From the NCBI GenBank assembly GCA_002408725.1, contig DHTR01000052.1:21159-26991 (forward strand): a stretch of DNA of 5,833 nt, in the 5' to 3' direction. The stretch comes from Pelotomaculum sp. UBA5255. Its GTDB lineage: Bacteria > Bacillota > Desulfotomaculia > Desulfotomaculales > Pelotomaculaceae. The notes under the pieces are model-generated. The model was given only the letters and a program-made list of their open reading frames with translations. It had not been told where the DNA came from and made no database searches. Shown piece after piece: positions 5,485 through 5,833 of the stretch. How positions within the stretch are numbered: the first letter of the stretch is position 1; the number at the start of each line of letters is the position of its first letter. Both the position numbers and the translations under genes were made by a program.

Positions 5485-5833
5485 GTGGAATTCTGGGTTT
5501 GGCTTCAGAATACTGACCAGGGCATGTTTCTTTTACTGCTTTCGTTTGCCAGTTCAATCTTTCTTCCCGTTGGGCCCGAGATTGCCTTGGTCCCAATTCT
5601 TCTGGTCAACCACCATAAATTATTACCCTACGCCGCCTGTTGTACGGTTGGGAGTGTCCTGGGGTTGATGTTAACCTATGCTCTATCCTATTATTGCGGG
5701 CAGACGCTTCTTGAAAGGTTTGTTTCGCAGAACAAGATAAATTTAGGAATCCGGGTTTTTAACAGCTACGGCCCCTTTGCTCTCGTTGTCGCCTCCGTAT
5801 TTCCCGTCTTCCCATACCGGATCCTGGTCCTTT
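5485..5833 (+). CDS. DedA/VTT-family (YqaA-like) membrane protein, 3' end missing
   Basis: DedA/VTT-domain proteins are polytopic membrane proteins linked to envelope homeostasis and, in some members, lipid scrambling. The frame is open to the right edge, giving 116 residues from the GTG. Family signs are the hydrophobic re-entrant region LSFASSIFLPVGPEIALVPI (19-38) with the Pro-x-Gly-Pro-Glu turn, a second segment rich in small residues (GSVLGLMLTYALSYYCG, 56-72), and YGPFALVVASVFPVFPYRI (95-113), resembling the YGxxAxxxxxxxPxxPxK/R stretch of YqaA-type proteins. The GTG has AGGGTGG six bases upstream. The frame also stays open back to TTG 5416, which would add 23 residues (SLKKELQEVAEKK and more), but no ribosome binding site precedes it. 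A strong AGGAGGT at 5438-5444 has no start codon at a suitable distance. Relation to hutP, 115 bases upstream, is unclear. Confidence 0.85.
   Translation, partial: MEFWVWLQNTDQGMFLLLLSFASSIFLPVGPEIALVPILLVNHHKLLPYAACCTVGSVLGLMLTYALSYYCGQTLLERFVSQNKINLGIRVFNSYGPFALVVASVFPVFPYRILVL

Noticed and set aside
5483..5668. 61-codon frame starting TTG at 5483
   Set aside because: It overlaps the DedA-like gene in another frame and yields an aromatic, low-quality sequence without family features; the frame from GTG 5485 is clearly the coding one.

Overview
The window reads as chromosome from a low-to-middle GC, endospore-forming Firmicute. The evidence is spoVR, spmA and spmB, strong AGGAGG-type ribosome binding sites, several GTG/TTG starts, U-tailed hairpin terminators and promoters resembling sigma-A and sigma-E sites. 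The flavour (spmA-spmB-rluB order, a HutP-family protein without visible hut genes) suggests a clostridial/Peptococcaceae-like anaerobe; that placement is an inference, since no 16S or other marker is present. All supported genes lie on the + strand.

Layout. 1-1145: the 3' part of spoVR (spore cortex protein), whose 5' end lies outside the window. 1146-1535: non-coding, with a GC-rich intrinsic terminator at about 1283-1305 and a sigma-E/sigma-K-like promoter at 1473-1502. 1536-2673: spmA and spmB, translationally coupled, then a probable terminator at 2708-2753. 2778-3597: a very good sigma-A promoter and rluB (23S rRNA pseudouridine synthase). 3790-4257: an unrecognised soluble 155-residue protein. 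4283-4829: a sigma-E-like promoter and an unrecognised small protein with one membrane anchor. 4844-5369: a sigma-A promoter, a leader with a terminator-like hairpin, and a HutP-family gene. 5485-end: the 5' part of a DedA/VTT-family membrane protein that runs off the window.

How it fits together. SpoVR and SpmA/SpmB act in the mother cell or forespore membranes during cortex formation and core dehydration in Bacillus. In B. subtilis spmA-spmB follow dacB; here they follow spoVR and have their own candidate promoter. The same promoter pattern, with the same 14-base spacer, precedes the unknown membrane-anchored gene at 4356, which makes that gene a candidate uncharacterised sporulation protein.

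The most interesting points are that gene, and the HutP homologue. HutP is an RNA-binding antiterminator in Bacillus. The copy here lacks two of the three metal-binding histidines by my hand alignment, and its own leader carries a terminator-like hairpin. No CRISPR array, tRNA, rRNA, insertion sequence or obvious defence system was seen.
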